Shown: piece after piece, positions 10,788 through 22,633 of the stretch
Layout: each line of letters starts with the position of its first letter
Position numbering within the stretch: the stretch's first letter is position 1
NCBI RefSeq assembly: GCF_945859705.1
Contig: NC_079134.1
Coordinates: 46,120,402 to 46,184,401, forward strand
Length of the DNA stretch: 64,000 bases
Direction: 5' to 3'
Source of the DNA: Episyrphus balteatus
Taxonomy: Eukaryota; Arthropoda; Insecta; Diptera; Syrphidae
Program-made: the position numbers and the translations under genes
Notes under the pieces: model-generated
Database searches by the model: none
Told to the model about the DNA's origin: nothing
The model's input: the letters and a program-made list of their open reading frames with translations, nothing else

Positions 10788-11893
10788 TGGGCAATTCCAT
10801 GGTAACTCACGTTACATTCACAACACATAAATAATTTTTTTTTCAATTTTAATGTAAATTGATACGAAATTACTATCCATGAATGGAGCATAACTATTAC
10901 TTTCATAATTCACTAAAAAAATTGTCTTTATTTTTAACATTTACTTGGGAAAAATAAAAGTTTGATGGTAACTCACGTTACAAAAATCGGACACGAATTT
11001 TAAGGGTCCGACAGTATGAAGTTTTTATGTGAAATTAAGTATCTTAATTTGTTTTCAATGAAGATTCCATACATACAAAATTACAAGCTTTTAATATTAG
11101 TGACAAAACCAAACATTTTTTCAATATTTCAAGGAAAAATTTTTAAATATTTAGGTAACTCACGTTACATTATTTTGGTAACTCATGTTACCTGCGATTT
11201 GTGGTTCCAAAAGTAAAAAAAAGATGCATTTTCACTCAAGTTTTGTTTTAATCGAATAGTGTGTAACGAAGCTTGCTTAAATGTTAACTTATTTTAGCAC
11301 TCACCAGGGGATATTGTCATCGTCACTATTAGACTCATCATATTTTCAGTTTGCTTGTTTTTCCGTCATTTTCATGTGAAATTCTTCTGTTGCTGGCAAG
11401 CTTATGCTATAAAAATGCTTTACTGGTTGAACAGAATGAAAATTCGCTTGTAGCAAAGAAAAACGTCGTGGTACAAGATGTCAAATAAATTCGCTCAAAA
11501 TGTAGAAAAGATGAACAGAATTATGTGGCGTACAAAAATGTCAATTGCCTTGAAAAAAAAATAATTTTAACTGAGTAACCACATTAGAAACGTCAAAAGT
11601 CATTCCGCTTGTAGCTTGAAGTAAAAGTCGACTCGACTTGTACCACAGCGAATTTCCTTGCCACAGCCACAGCTACGTATTCTGGCACCAATATACTAAT
11701 TTCATACTTTTTAACTTTGACAGCGACACAAGACACAAGCCACAGACACACATTCTGGTCTACCAGTTAAGATTATTAAACTCCCTGAATTTTTATGTTG
11801 CTATTTATAAATAGTAATTTTCTAATAAAAAAAGTAAAAATGACTGCATAATTTGTTCAAAATTCGTGTCCACTTTTTCATGGAATTACCCGT
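10788..11893. mobile_element. Non-autonomous element with GGGYAATTCCATG ends and four internal direct repeats
   Basis: GGGCAATTCCATGG (about 10788) and the inverse CATGGAATTACCC (ending about 11892) form short inverted ends; next to each, a GGACACGAATTTT motif occurs (10989 and, inverted, about 11863). The left third carries the 15-mer GGTAACTCACGTTAC at 10801, 10967 and 11154, and a one-base variant at 11177. No protein-coding frame is convincing. Superfamily unknown. Confidence 0.5.
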
Positions 11894-12360
11894 ATGGCTT
11901 TTCATTCTTGCAGGGAAGCTGCCTATGTAATCAATTTATATTGAAGGTTTTGAGTGAACAACAACAACTTGTGTGTACTTTCAAATAAACTACAAGAAAC
12001 AAGAATCTTATGTCAAAATTCAAATAAAAAAAAACACTACTGGAAAAGTCAAAATGACATTTTCCTATAGCGTAGATAACTCAGCAGCTACATGTGCATT
12101 ATTTTTGTGTGCATTATTGTGCCTGTTCACACGTGAAGAACGTCTAGGGTTATCATACGTGAAGAATTACTTCTGCGTATTTTGTTTTTCATTTTATGTT
12201 TAAAGAAAAATATAAAAATGGTTTTGAAACCAAATTTATGTTTTTTGCATCTTTGTTTAAAATTTTGTCACAAAATGACTTTGTAAATTTGCACTTTTCT
12301 CTTTTGGCAAATAGTAGTAATGGAATGACGACACCAGAAAGAGATGCGTACCTACGGGAA

Positions 12361-12522
12361 CGGGTAGTTGTATGAAAAAATTCCAAACCAGAAAGTCAAA
12401 GTTCACGTGTGGAAAAGTTTCTCATGTAAACGTCGGTCGTCGCCGTTCCAGCTTGGAATTTTTCCACACGTGAACGTTGACGTAAATCACCGGTTTGGAT
12501 TTTTTTTTCATACAATTTCCCG
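12361..12522. mobile_element. Hairpin MITE 1 of a four-element cluster
   Basis: CGGGTAGTTGTATGAAAAAA at 12361 pairs with the inverse at about 12500-12522, and an inner pair GTTCACGTGTGGAAAA / TTTTTCCACACGTGAAC continues the stem. The arm sequence resembles that of the hairpin at 12937-13094 (shared GTATTTGTATGAA-like and TTCCAAAC motifs), so both probably belong to one family. Confidence 0.6.
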
Positions 12523-12672
12523 TGTGGAACTGTTCCGGCTTGGAATTTTTCCCTACCGTAGTGCCACCGTATTCACTTTTTCGATTTTGGTTTACAGCTG
12601 TGGTGAGTTAAAAAATTTATTTTTCCGAAAAAATCTTAAAAAATTGGGTGATTTGCCTACGGCCTCTAATGG

Positions 12673-12906
12673 CCCTATTCTGGCAAACCTCACAAGTTAT
12701 GAGGACCTCACAAGGTGAGCTGATTTTGATTTTGTGAGGTTTTCGCGTCACAAAAACTTTCGAATTTGTGATCTGCTCTGAAGGAGGTCACAACTCACAA
12801 GTTGGATTTTTGCTAGTAAGAAGTTTGTGAGAAATAAATTCTTACAAAATCGAGTTATGATCACCTTGTGAGGTTTTTGTGACTTGTGAGGTTTGCCAGA
12901 ATAGGG
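12673..12906. mobile_element. Hairpin MITE 2 of the cluster
   Basis: The left end CCCTATTCTGGCAAACCTCA and right end, its exact inverse through ATAGGG, form terminal repeats of about 25 bp; the TCACAAG/CTTGTGA motif recurs many times inside (for example 12689, 12706, 12796, 12872, 12886). The 234-bp element has no open frame of note. Confidence 0.75.
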
Positions 12907-12936
12907 GGGTAAATCACTTGATTTACCATACAAATA

Positions 12937-13094
12937 TAAAGGCTTGGCCACACCGGAGGGTACATGCGGTAGCTGTACGGGTATTTGTATGAACAAAATT
13001 CCAAACTGACACATCAACGTTCAGATGTGGAATTTCTTTCATACAAATACCCGTACCGCTACCGCATGTACCCTTCGGTGTGGCCAAGCCTTTA
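12937..13094. mobile_element. Hairpin MITE 3 of the cluster
   Basis: TAAAGGCTTGGCCACACCGG pairs with CCGGTGTGGCCAAGCCTTTA-like sequence at the right end (one mismatch, TTCGGTGTGG), and pairing continues through GTACATGCGGTAGC and TACGGGTATTTGTATGAA almost to the centre. The 158-bp unit is close to a perfect hairpin. Confidence 0.8.
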
Positions 13095-13111
13095 AATCTC
13101 CCCAAAACAAG

Positions 13112-13401
13112 ATTTAGGCCGTTTTTGAATTGGGTTAAATACTTAACCTCTGTTAAATTTTTGACACTATTGTGGTGAATAAAAATGTTAAGTTGTTAAA
13201 AATTTAATGGGCTCTGGGACCAGGTTAAATTTTGTTCGCAGATGTTTTTTTTTTATTGAAAAGGAGTAGTATCATGGTAGAAAGAGGCAGAGAAAAATAT
13301 TAAACAATAAGCTATACAACTGAAAATTTTTTTATTCACCTCAATAGTGTCAAAAATTTAACAGAGGTTAAATATTTAACCCAATTCACACACGGCCTTA
13401 T
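13112..13401. mobile_element. Hairpin MITE 4 of the cluster
   Basis: The left arm (GAATTGGGTTAAAT, CTTAACCTCTGTTAAAT, TTTTTGACACTATTGTGGTG) pairs with the right arm near 13337-13400. The loop region carries a second GGTTAAATTTT motif. About 290 bp with no coding potential. Confidence 0.7.
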
Positions 13402-15175
13402 AATCGAAATCGAAAATGAGGAAATCAAACATACCCAAACACACAGATTTTGATGTGCTGAACGCACTCATTTTCTTTTTTGACAACTTATGAAAAAAAT
13501 GTCATAATAGGGGGGTTCACATTGACCAACTTACCGGACAGACTAGCTGCCATTTGGTCTGATCGGATAGTATTTTGATAATGGGAACACACATCCGACG
13601 GCCACCCAACTAACTATTTCGATGTTATAACGATGGTGAGAAGCTTCTCGTCATGACTAATTTCACACCTAAAAGACTCATATAACCCTGTTTATCATCA
13701 AAAAGGCCCCCTTTTTCACTCCTATTAAACTTATGAGAAGTGCAATGAAATACTCCTGTAAAGTTTCTCATCAGTAGCCGAAAGTGGTATTCGATCCTAT
13801 AAGTGTGGGAAGAAGTACACTGTAAGACTACTGTAAAGTTTGTCATCAACAAACGCAAGTGGAGGAGAAATAAAAGGTGAGTGAGGATATAAAAGGAGTG
13901 GAAATAAAACGAGGAGAAATAAAAAGAAATTAAATTGTGTTGCATTTATGTTGATTTTTATTTAAGTATTAATTTATTTTTATAAAGTTTATCTGAGGAG
14001 CTAGGCCCAACTAGCACAACAGCTTCTATAAATTGAGATCTCTACTACTAATACTACTTTTTATACAGCTTGTATTGAGCTTGCTTCAGAATTTAATTTC
14101 TTATAGAAGTTCGAACTTGTTTAACAACTTCTAATAAGTTGTTTAAATACTGTTAAAGAAACTTAAACGAAAAAAAAAATTGTTGTCGGAAAAGCCTGCT
14201 TAATGAATTTATACAAGCTTTACAGAAATTACCAAGTTTAGTAATTGATTTTTGGTTTTGATATTGAATAATCTAGCTCGGACACTTTTTGGTTTTGACA
14301 TTGAATAACTTAGCTCAGACATTTTTTTTTGACATTTCTGATATTTGAACTGATTAAGTTTTTGATTTCATTAATGAATATACTAGGATGGCCGAAAGTA
14401 AAAAAGAATTCTTTTTTGTTTTTGTAGTTGTTTTTTTTTTTTAATTTCGATAAGACATGTATTAAAGAGCTATACAAGTTCTTCCGAAGCTATCTGTCAA
14501 ATCTCACAGCTTCGGTAAAGCTTCATTTAAACTTCTTAAAGAGTTTCAAACTTGTATAACGTTCTCCTTTTTCCATGCCCAACAACCTTACTAAAGTTTA
14601 AAAGAAGCTGAAATGTAGCTTTTGTAATATCTTAACCGAAGCTGAAATTAAATTTTAGTTGGGTATTGTGTAACAAAAAATAAAGTATCTTGGCACTACT
14701 GTTTTCATCGAGATAATAGTAAAATCTGGATAATGATCTGGATTTTTCAAATATTTATACAATTAAAGTTGTTGTTGTTGTTGTTGTTTTTAATGCGTAA
14801 ATTGTCTTGATTTCAAATGTCTCGATTTCGTTTTTTTGAGCAAAACTCTATATAGAAAAACAAAAAAGCACACCAAATAGCACAAACTTAAACAAATTTT
14901 GAATTCATTTAAAAAATAAAGAAATATCTAATTGTTAAATATAATTGAGAAAATTGAACGAAATTATCATCTTTAAATTGTTTGCATTTCCGATTTACAA
15001 TTGTAGAGATAAAATTTAGTAAAGCGCGATTTGTATACTGGACTTTTGGCCAGAAATTCACTTTCTACCGTGTGAACATTAATTATTATAATGTGCGCAA
15101 TAATTATGCCCATGTAGCTGCTAAGTTATTTAAGATTGGTACTTGTAATAGAGCTAGGTGGCGCTACTTGCTAAT
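13402..15175. other. Non-coding stretch with a (TTG)n microsatellite
   Basis: No exon-like sequence seen. A short GTT/TTG microsatellite lies at about 14768-14788. The rest is AT-rich, with repeated AGCTT-containing motifs between 14040 and 14640 (AAGCTT, GAAGCT in both orientations) that suggest an old unclassified repeat. Confidence 0.5.
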
Positions 15176-15945
15176 CCTTTTGACAGTTCTTGTCAAAAAG
15201 TAAATTTTCACAGTCCACCGCCGGAAAAGAAGTAAAACTTCAAAAAATCGCAGCCATATATTTTGGGAGTTATGGGCATTTGAAAAAAAGTCGATAAAAT
15301 GGTCACCCTGTGACGGTTTTTCATGTGCCGTGACTTCAAATCTTAATTTTTCTCATTAATTAATGAGGTAATTTTTCCATATTATTCAAGTTTTGTACCC
15401 TTTCAGAACCTTTCAGAATACAAAAACTTAAATAATATGGAAAAATTACCTAAAAAAAAGTCGGATTTCTTAAGAAAACAAAATTTATCTCGGTTATTTA
15501 TGAAATATTCCCAACAATGTTATACCATTTTGACAAGAGAATTGAACACACCAACTTTTAAGGCAACTTGCCGAAACATCGTAGTGCATTTTTTTACACT
15601 ACGGCTCATTGAATTAGAGTCATGTAAAATTTTTTAGTACTAAGTTGGGTAAAAAAGTAATATTTTCTTTAAAACTGATGCAGCTGAGTTAAAATGTTTT
15701 AATGCATTTGATAGCAGGGTTATTCAAGGTTCCGTAACAAAAGAAAAAAATGAGAAAAATTAAGATTTGAATTCACGGCACATGAAAAACCGTCACAGGG
15801 TGACCATTTTTTCGACTTTTTTTCAAATGCCCATAACGCCCAAAATATATGGCTGCGATTTTTTTTATTATTTTTCTGATAACTGTCACCACCTACCCTA
15901 TCTACCGTTTTCGTTTCGACGTTAACTTTTGGGACACCCTGTATA
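15176..15945. mobile_element. Foldback element with nested inner hairpin
   Basis: Segment 15243-15355 (through CGCAGCCATATATTTTGGG, GGTCACCCTGTGACGG, CATGTGCCGTGA) pairs with 15745-15862 in inverse order. Inside lies a second dyad: GGTAATTTTTCCATATTATT at 15367 pairs with its inverse at about 15434-15452. The left edge (15179-15241) matches the inverse of 61973-62036, and the right edge (15865-15945) matches the inverse of 10140-10210. An open frame of 66 codons in the loop is not recognisable. Confidence 0.65.
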
Positions 15946-15961
15946 AGCAATTTTTAGATCA

Positions 15962-16075
15962 TTTTTTCTTAGCGTCCTGAGGAAGATTGTAAGCACAATC
16001 GAAACGTCGACAGAAAAGAAAAAGTAAAATCAAAATACGACCTGTAGCCAACGAAGAAGATAAAGATAACATTCA
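15962..16075 (+). repeat. Retroelement-type 3' tail with CTGAGGAAG stem-loop
   Basis: CCTGAGGAAG is followed by a 6-bp perfect stem (GATTGT / ACAATC, loop AAGC) and then GAAACGTC. A related, decayed copy is at 48838-48865 (CCTGAAGAAGCGTGTAAGCA). This arrangement resembles the conserved core of hammerhead-type motifs found in Penelope-like elements (CTGANGA, stem, GAAA), although an extra A precedes the stem and no complete cleavage-site helix is evident. It may be the end of a dispersed retroelement. Confidence 0.4.
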
Positions 16076-18044
16076 TTAAATAAAGAAAGTTCACGTAATA
16101 AGGAAAAATTTATATTTTTCTTAATCCAATAAATTAATTTTTCTATATTTAATTTTTAACTAATTAAAGCTTTTTTTTTTAAACCTGTTGAAATTATTGA
16201 GGTTGTCATTTTAAACAAATTTAGAAGTTTATAACCGTTCTACACTGTGTGAATCTTGAACCTAGTTAAAATAAACAGAAACCACTTTGATTTATCTATT
16301 TTTCGGAATGATTTTTCGTTCAAATGTATTTTTTTTTTTTTTTTTCAAAATTGAATCAACGTTGACCATACAACATTTTACATTGCGATTGCAGTTGAAT
16401 GTTTTTATCAAAATCGCAGGGACCGGTTTGGAGAAAATTACCTATATTTTTACAAAATTCTTACGTGGAAGGTACCTTAATTTATGGTTCAACTGTACTA
16501 AAAGTACGAAAATAATTCAGAAATGTGTTTCTTTTGTGTTTTGAGTAGAACTCGCCTGGTGCCCTTCATTAAAAAAAAAAACTTTGAAGTTTCGATTATA
16601 TCGATGTTTCCAAGAGCGATGTTTTCAGCATCATTATTTTTTTGCGGAAAAATCAAACCATAAATATTTTTTTCTATAAAAAAGTACCGAGTAAAAATAG
16701 TATAATTATAAGTTTAATACGCATTTTAAGAAATGTGATCTCTGAAAGCAAAAGTTATCTTTAAAAAGAAAAAAAAATGTACGAATTAATAAAATACATA
16801 GGTATGGTTAGGATGAAATAAATTTCCTCCACACAGGTTTGTTACAAAGAAAAGCGTATATCTTCTTAAACCAAAATATCAAATTAAGTTATTGCGATTT
16901 TGTAGTTATGATAGAGCGTTCGTGGATCGAGATACATGTAATCGTGTAATAGTTATTATATCATGGAAAATTATATGATTTTTCAGGCTTTAAAAGTTTT
17001 CATTAAAAAAATGTGTAAGAAAACAGAAAAAATTTTTTCATGGCCTTATTATATTTACAACTAAAAACGACTTCTTGCTAATATGCCCATGAATCTTTTC
17101 CTAAACCATAGTCATAACAATAAAGAAACCCTTCTTATGGTTTAAAAGCTCGTTTCTACCTATTTGCCTTATAATTTTCTGTTTTTCATCTGAGGTCTTG
17201 GGGGGGGGGGGGTCATGACCCCCACGAACCCCCCCCCCCCGACCTTTTTTTTTACAAAAACTTAAATAAATTATTTCTTATTCCGAAAAAGAAATAAATA
17301 AAGTAAATTTTACTTCAAAAATTATTCGAAAATGTTGATATTTGATTTTGATATTTGACGTTTCTGGTTTAGAAAAATTCCTTAAGGGGCCGGCTACTAG
17401 CAACTCTATCTTTGATATTTGACGTTTCTGGTGGAGAAAAATTCCTTAAGGGACCGGCTACTAGCAACTCTACTGCAGTTAATTCAACTCAACTTATTTT
17501 CTTGGTATTGGTCAAACAACATTTTTTCGATTTATTATCCTAAATCTCAAAAGTCAAAGTTAAGTCAAATGAATGAATTTTTTATATACATATTTGATAT
17601 GTTTTGTATTAAAACTGCTTAGTATTAGCAGTAATTTAAAAACAATTTATAATCCTGAGATCATGAAAATAGAAATAATGGTAATAACAAAATTGCTCAG
17701 CTAAAATTTTTTCCCATTTCGATGCAATGACGATGATAAACCTAAACGATATCATCTGAAATTCTTCAATTAAGTAGTGAAATTAATTTGTGGTTTAATA
17801 AACCATAAAATAACGTCTATAATAAAACACTACCTATTGAATAAAAAAACCAAAATGACACTTATGAATCATTTTTTAAAGTGATCTATGGCAAATAAAA
17901 TGGTTCAATTTTAATTTGTTGACAATAATTTAGAGAGGTAATTATAGTTATTTAAAAATATTAACCTACGGTCATTATTTAAATGTTTTGTTTTAAAATA
18001 AAAGTATTTAAGAGAATATTATATATTTTTTGATCCTTTTGATC
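16076..18044. other. Non-coding stretch with G/C tracts and a 64-bp tandem duplication
   Basis: 16213-16370 is a decayed relative of the MITE at 22329-22552 (shared TTTTCGGAATGATTTT core). At 17200-17241 a run of G faces a run of C around TCATGA. At 17350-17472 a 64-bp unit (GATATTTGACGTTTCTGG to CTACTAGCAACTCTA) occurs twice in tandem with few differences. No gene seen. Confidence 0.55.
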
Positions 18045-19357
18045 CACAAAAAATAAAATGCACGACTGGGTCGCACAAACTTGATCTTAAAGTTCAAGTT
18101 GCTTAAATTTTTGAGACTGTTTATATAGAAATTTGGGAAATGAAGGTACTATATCATAAAATTGCACTTTTCGGGTTTTGATAAAATAAGAATAAGCTCT
18201 TTTTTTTCTTTTTGTTTGTATCAAAAACATAAATTAAGAGATACTCTTTCCTATAAAAATAAGAGAATCAATGCTAAAAAATTCATCGATTCAGCTTCAA
18301 TCGCATTTTCTGTCAAACTATGATTTATGACTTAACGCCTTTGTACCCGGCGGCAAAAATATAGGTACAAAAAAAAATACATAAATAAAAAAACATAAAA
18401 TTCGTTTAAAAAAAAAAATAAAACAAAATCTGAAATCAAATTGCCTTCCAAAACAAGTATGGAGTTTTGATTGATATATTAAGATGCATTTTTAGAAAAA
18501 AATTTTTCAAAATCGTTTTTAAATAAATTGCACGACTGGGGTCGCACGTACTTGCTCTTATGCTTAAAGTAACTATAATGTTAAAGCTTTTTATTCAAGA
18601 AATTAAAAATTTGATATTTTGAAGAAATTTCATAAGTAGTATAAAAAAATTAAATCTGTTTTTATAATTAATTAAACTCCGTTTTAAATTATCTTAAAAA
18701 AAAAACAAATATGCCATTTTATTTCTTGTATAAAAAGGTATTTTTAGAAAAAAATTTTCGAAAATTGTAGGAGCCGTTTTTTAAAAAAATAGTTTTTTAT
18801 ATATAAAAATTTTTTAACATTTTTCAAAAAAAAAGTTGGGATGCCATTTTGAAGAAATAATTAATTTACACATTAAAACTAAATTTCAAAATTTTTCATT
18901 AATCCGTTTTCAAAAAATTGATTTTTCAAAAAAAAATTTTGAAATATTTTTTAAAAAACCAAAAATGCGTTTTTTGAAAATTTTCTAAAATTTTAATACT
19001 ATCTTTACTTACACACTTTTGTATAAAAATTTTCATTTAAATCGGGTTAATGTTGTACGAGATATTCAGAAACGAAAAAAACCGTTCTATGACAGGTACC
19101 GTTAATAACGGTACAAAAAATATTTTTTTTATTTAAAAAGTTGGCTCTTATGTGTTGTACTACACACAAAAATTTTAATCAAAATCGTTAGAGCCGTTTT
19201 TGAAAAAAATTAACTTTTCTATTTCCGTTATATGGCAGGTACCGTTAGTTTTGGTCATAAAAAAAAATTTCAATTTCCCCTCTAGGGAATCACCAAAAAC
19301 TGCTAACTACCAAGTTTGAAGAAAATCACTTCACTCGTTTAGGCTGCAGCTCCAGAT

Positions 19358-19398
<41 letters not shown>

Positions 19399-20040
19399 AT
19401 TGCCCGACCCACTTTTTTGGCATTCTCCATCATCGTAATGTCATGTTAAATTGTTATCTCGAGTTCGATTTTTTTTACGAATTCTAAACTTGCCCTATAG
19501 TACCTATATCGCAAGTAAAAATCTAATTTTTTATAAATATTTTTTTGGAATAAAACTGGTATGCCATTTTGTAGAAATCACTAATCAACATCTAGAAACA
19601 AAATTTCAAAAAAATTCAATACCCGTTTTCGAAAATTTGATTTTTCAAAAAAAAAATTTCAAATTTTTTTTAAAAATCCAAAAACTATTTTTTTTCGAAA
19701 TTTTATTTTTGGCTTATATTAAAATTAAATAAATGGTTCTTTACAAAAAGTTTCGTTGCAATCGAATTAGCAGTTTCGGAGTAAATTGGATTTAAAAACA
19801 ACCGTTCTATGGCAGGTACCGTTAATAATGATTTTCAAACAAAAAAAAACTTACATTTAAATTTTTTAAACAAAATCGTTGGAGCCGTTTTCGAGCAATT
19901 TCAACTTTACTAAAATCGGTATATGGTAAGTACAGTTATTTTTGGTCCAAAAAATTAATAACGTTTGACATCAATCGGTCCATCCGTTTAGGCTGTAGCT
20001 TCATATACAGATAGACAGACTGACAGACAGAATATTAATT
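18045..20040 (+). repeat. Tandem/adjacent copies of an interspersed repeat family with (CAGA)n tracts
   Basis: Landmarks repeat within this stretch and elsewhere in the window: TGCACGACTGGGTCGCAC (18060, 18531), ATCGTT(A/G)GAGCCGTTTT (19183, 19876) and GGCAGGTACCGTTA (19095, 19237, 19814). Two CAGA microsatellites (about 19349-19397 and 20013-20030) follow GTTTAGGCTG(C/T)AGCT. Other copies: 45040-45760, inverse 53340-53790, short fragments at 4297 and 40712. This is probably a non-coding element of Helitron or SINE-like behaviour; the class is not decided. Confidence 0.6.
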
Positions 20041-20369
20041 ACCTACCGAAGTAGATTTACAATAGGTCTCGAGATTTGTTCTTAATCTACTTAGCTAAAT
20101 CTCGGATTAAGGGTAGGTGGATATAAAAAATATACATACGTATGTAGGTAAGAGTTTCATTCATCCAGAAAAATTCCAATAATTTGGAGTGACGGATGTT
20201 TTTGAAAATATTAAAACTACCTTTTATGAAAGTAAATTCTATTTTATCTTAATTGCATCAAAGTAAAATTATACTTATTTAATAAATTAATAAAATAATT
20301 AAAAACTTGAAAAATAATTAATTTTGTTTATAAATATTTTAATTAATATTCTATCTTAACAAAATTGTA

Positions 20370-20406
20370 CTATTTAATAAAGAATTTTAAAAGTTCTTAT
20401 TCAGTG
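20370..20406 (+). promoter_or_regulatory. TATA-like box and initiator of the micropeptide gene
   Basis: TATTTAATAA at 20371-20380 lies about 30 bp upstream of TCAGTG at 20401-20406, which matches the insect initiator TCAGT. The predicted transcript start is therefore about 20402, giving a 5' leader of about 30 nt before the ATG. Confidence 0.5.
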
Positions 20407-20432
20407 CTCACTTTTCTTTTCAACTTAACAAA

Positions 20433-20625
20433 ATGGATAAGTTCTTAATTTCTGCCGTAGTTGTAACAGTTTTCACCTTTCTATTCCTTACAGTAAGAAA
20501 AACTATTTTTATTTTGTCAACTACATATTTATCATTTTGTATTTTTCTTTTCTTTTAAGGATCTTGCACATGCCTATACAGTGTTCGTTCCTGGTGTAGG
20601 CAATATATCCATAACCGAAAACTAA
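20433..20625 (+). CDS. Secreted micropeptide precursor, two exons (41 residues)
   Basis: Exon 1 CDS 20433-20492 and exon 2 CDS 20560-20625 are joined by a 67-nt intron with GTAAGA donor and a pyrimidine-rich TTTTAAG acceptor, phase 0. The start ATG sits in AACAAAATGG, a good fly context. The precursor begins MDKFLISAVVVTVFTFLFLT, followed by DLAHA, a typical signal peptide with an A-x-A cleavage site; the predicted secreted product is the 16-residue YTVFVPGVGNISITEN, with no cysteine. Poly(A) signals AATAAA follow at 20640 and 20690. The layout (tiny precursor, intron near the end of the signal peptide, short mature peptide) resembles insect immune-induced or reproductive-tract peptides, but I recognise no specific family. 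No relative is visible elsewhere in the window. Confidence 0.65.
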
Positions 20626-20639
20626 AATTTGTGAAAAAT

Positions 20640-20695
20640 AATAAATAATTCATTTATAATTTTCTTGTGTCTTAAATTACAAAGAGATCAATAAA
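20640..20695 (+). terminator. Poly(A) signals of the micropeptide gene
   Basis: AATAAA occurs at 20640-20645, only 15 nt past the stop, and again at 20690-20695. The second gives a more usual 3' untranslated length. Confidence 0.45.
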
Positions 20696-20699
20696 ATGA

Positions 20700-22326
20700 G
20701 TAAAAAAGTTTGAATAAAACTTGAAAATAAAAATAAAAAGGACTACCTAATATACATAAGAAAATTACACAAAAAAAGTGTTTTTTTTTTATAATAATTA
20801 TTCTCAAATTTGGCTCAAGTATTTTTTGGAAAAAATTTTAAACAATATTTAAAAAAAAATCTTCTTAACTATTTCGTTCGAAGAATTTTACGATTCGGGG
20901 ATTAAACGGCTTATCGAACGGCTTGAAACCATATCTTTATATTGACATGAATAACTATCTGAAGTTAAAAAAAAAAAACACCCTTTACATCTAACGGTCG
21001 AAAAATATAAATGGATTTCGTTTGTTGGAATCTTTGGCATTAATTCATTGAAAACAATTAGAATTCCTCCAAACAAGAAAAACGAATCACGGTAAATTTA
21101 TAATTGGGAGCTAATTGCATTGACAACAGTTTTTCTCTCAAAACAAAGATCGTAAAGGCTAATGTTACATTATGAATGTCACTATCACTAATAAGTATTC
21201 ACCCACTTGATGACTTATAATAATTGCTATAAACTCGCGTCACATTTTACTATTAAATTGTTTAACTCAATGTGAGATGTCAATTATAATAAATAATAAT
21301 TTATCGCCTCCAATGAAATTCGTAGCACATCATAGTTAAGCTGTTGATTTTCTTCTTATTTGCTGTACCATGTGTTTAAGATGTTAATTAGTGGTTTTCT
21401 GATATTTACTGGTAATAAATTATATTTCTATTGTTCGGATGAAAATTCTTTTCTTAGGAGGATGGATGGGGATTTCTTATGTATAAAATTTAAATGATTG
21501 TGGTTTAATACATATATGGCCAAGACTTTTTAGAACATAAAACCACAAAAAGTACAACTTTTTTCTTAAAAAAAAAAAAAAAAATAATAAAATAGAAACT
21601 TTTAAAATATCTTTAAAAACAATCAATTCAAATTTATTTCCTTGGAGAATACCCCGGAAACAATTGAAACAAAAACCATTTGAGGGAGAGGGTTATTGGT
21701 ATCCGTGCAAAACATTATATCATTGAAATTAGTTTAACAATTTTTCTTACCCGACTATGGCAAACCCTAAAGGAGGGTTTGTGTTTGACCGGTAAGTACG
21801 CACGAGTATGTATAATATGTATGTAGGTATGTTTGTTCATCTGTTCTAGCATATTATAGCTTCTGAACTACTTATCGTAATTTTACGATTGAGGTATCAT
21901 TGGAAGCGACTTTCTTGTCCACTTTAATTTAAAAAATCTGTTTTTCATATCCTTTAAAGAGCACTTAGTTACGAACTGTAATAGTTAAAAAAAGTTCACA
22001 ATAAAAGAATAGGTACATTATAAATCAAATTGTCACGTGTGCTTTAGACATATAAAAATAACCATAATATGTAAAAATATTGGAAATTGAAATATTGAAA
22101 TTTGTAAATCGTACGAAGAATTTTGTTGGCCAGAGTATTTATTTTCTTCCGAAAATCTTCCATAAGTTTAGGCTTACAATAGTTTTAAGACATTATTATT
22201 ATTTAACAAGATTCATAGATTTACTGAAACACGAACACTTCGACATCCATTGTCTTGGTTGACTTTTGCATGTCTGTACGTTACGTTTTTTTTTTTTTTG
22301 TTCTTTATGAATCAATATTTAAACTC
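20700..22326. other. Non-coding stretch
   Basis: No exon is supported. A 60-residue minus-strand frame at 20888-21076 lacks a promoter or splice signals. The piece 21755-21930 (around GGCAAACCCTAAAGGAGGG and the following text) has the look of a dispersed repeat end, but no second copy lies in this window. Confidence 0.5.
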
Positions 22327-22328
22327 TA

Positions 22329-22552
22329 CACTGAGGGAAAAGCCACCATAAAACAACGTAAAATCAATGAAAACCACATTGATTTAACTATTATTCGGAA
22401 TGATTTTGCGTCGAAGAGGAACATTTTAAAATCAACGTGGAAAAAAGGTTAATTTTTGATGGTTTCGTATCTTAAAGTCACATAAATGAAAGTAGTTCAT
22501 CTTTGAAACAACGACGCGACGTTTCAACTTCAATTTATTTTTTCCCTCAGTG
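22329..22552. mobile_element. TA-flanked MITE with CACTGAGGGAAAA ends (reference copy)
   Basis: CACTGAGGGAAAA at the left and TTTTTTCCCTCAGTG at the right are inverted ends, and TA flanks both (22327-22328, 22553-22554). Length 224 bp. A second copy, inverted and interrupted, spans 48427-49902, and a decayed relative sits near 16215-16370. No coding content. Confidence 0.8.
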
Positions 22553-22633
22553 TAACCTTATAAAACATACATACGTATGATTCCAAACTTATGACTTATT
22601 TCTGAAATGTTTTGGGCTTTTTTCTTGCGAGTA

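Noticed and set aside
21465..21480. NF-kB-like site GGGGATTTCTT near the micropeptide gene
   Set aside because: It lies about 850 bp downstream of the gene as a single match to a short degenerate consensus, too weak to call regulatory.
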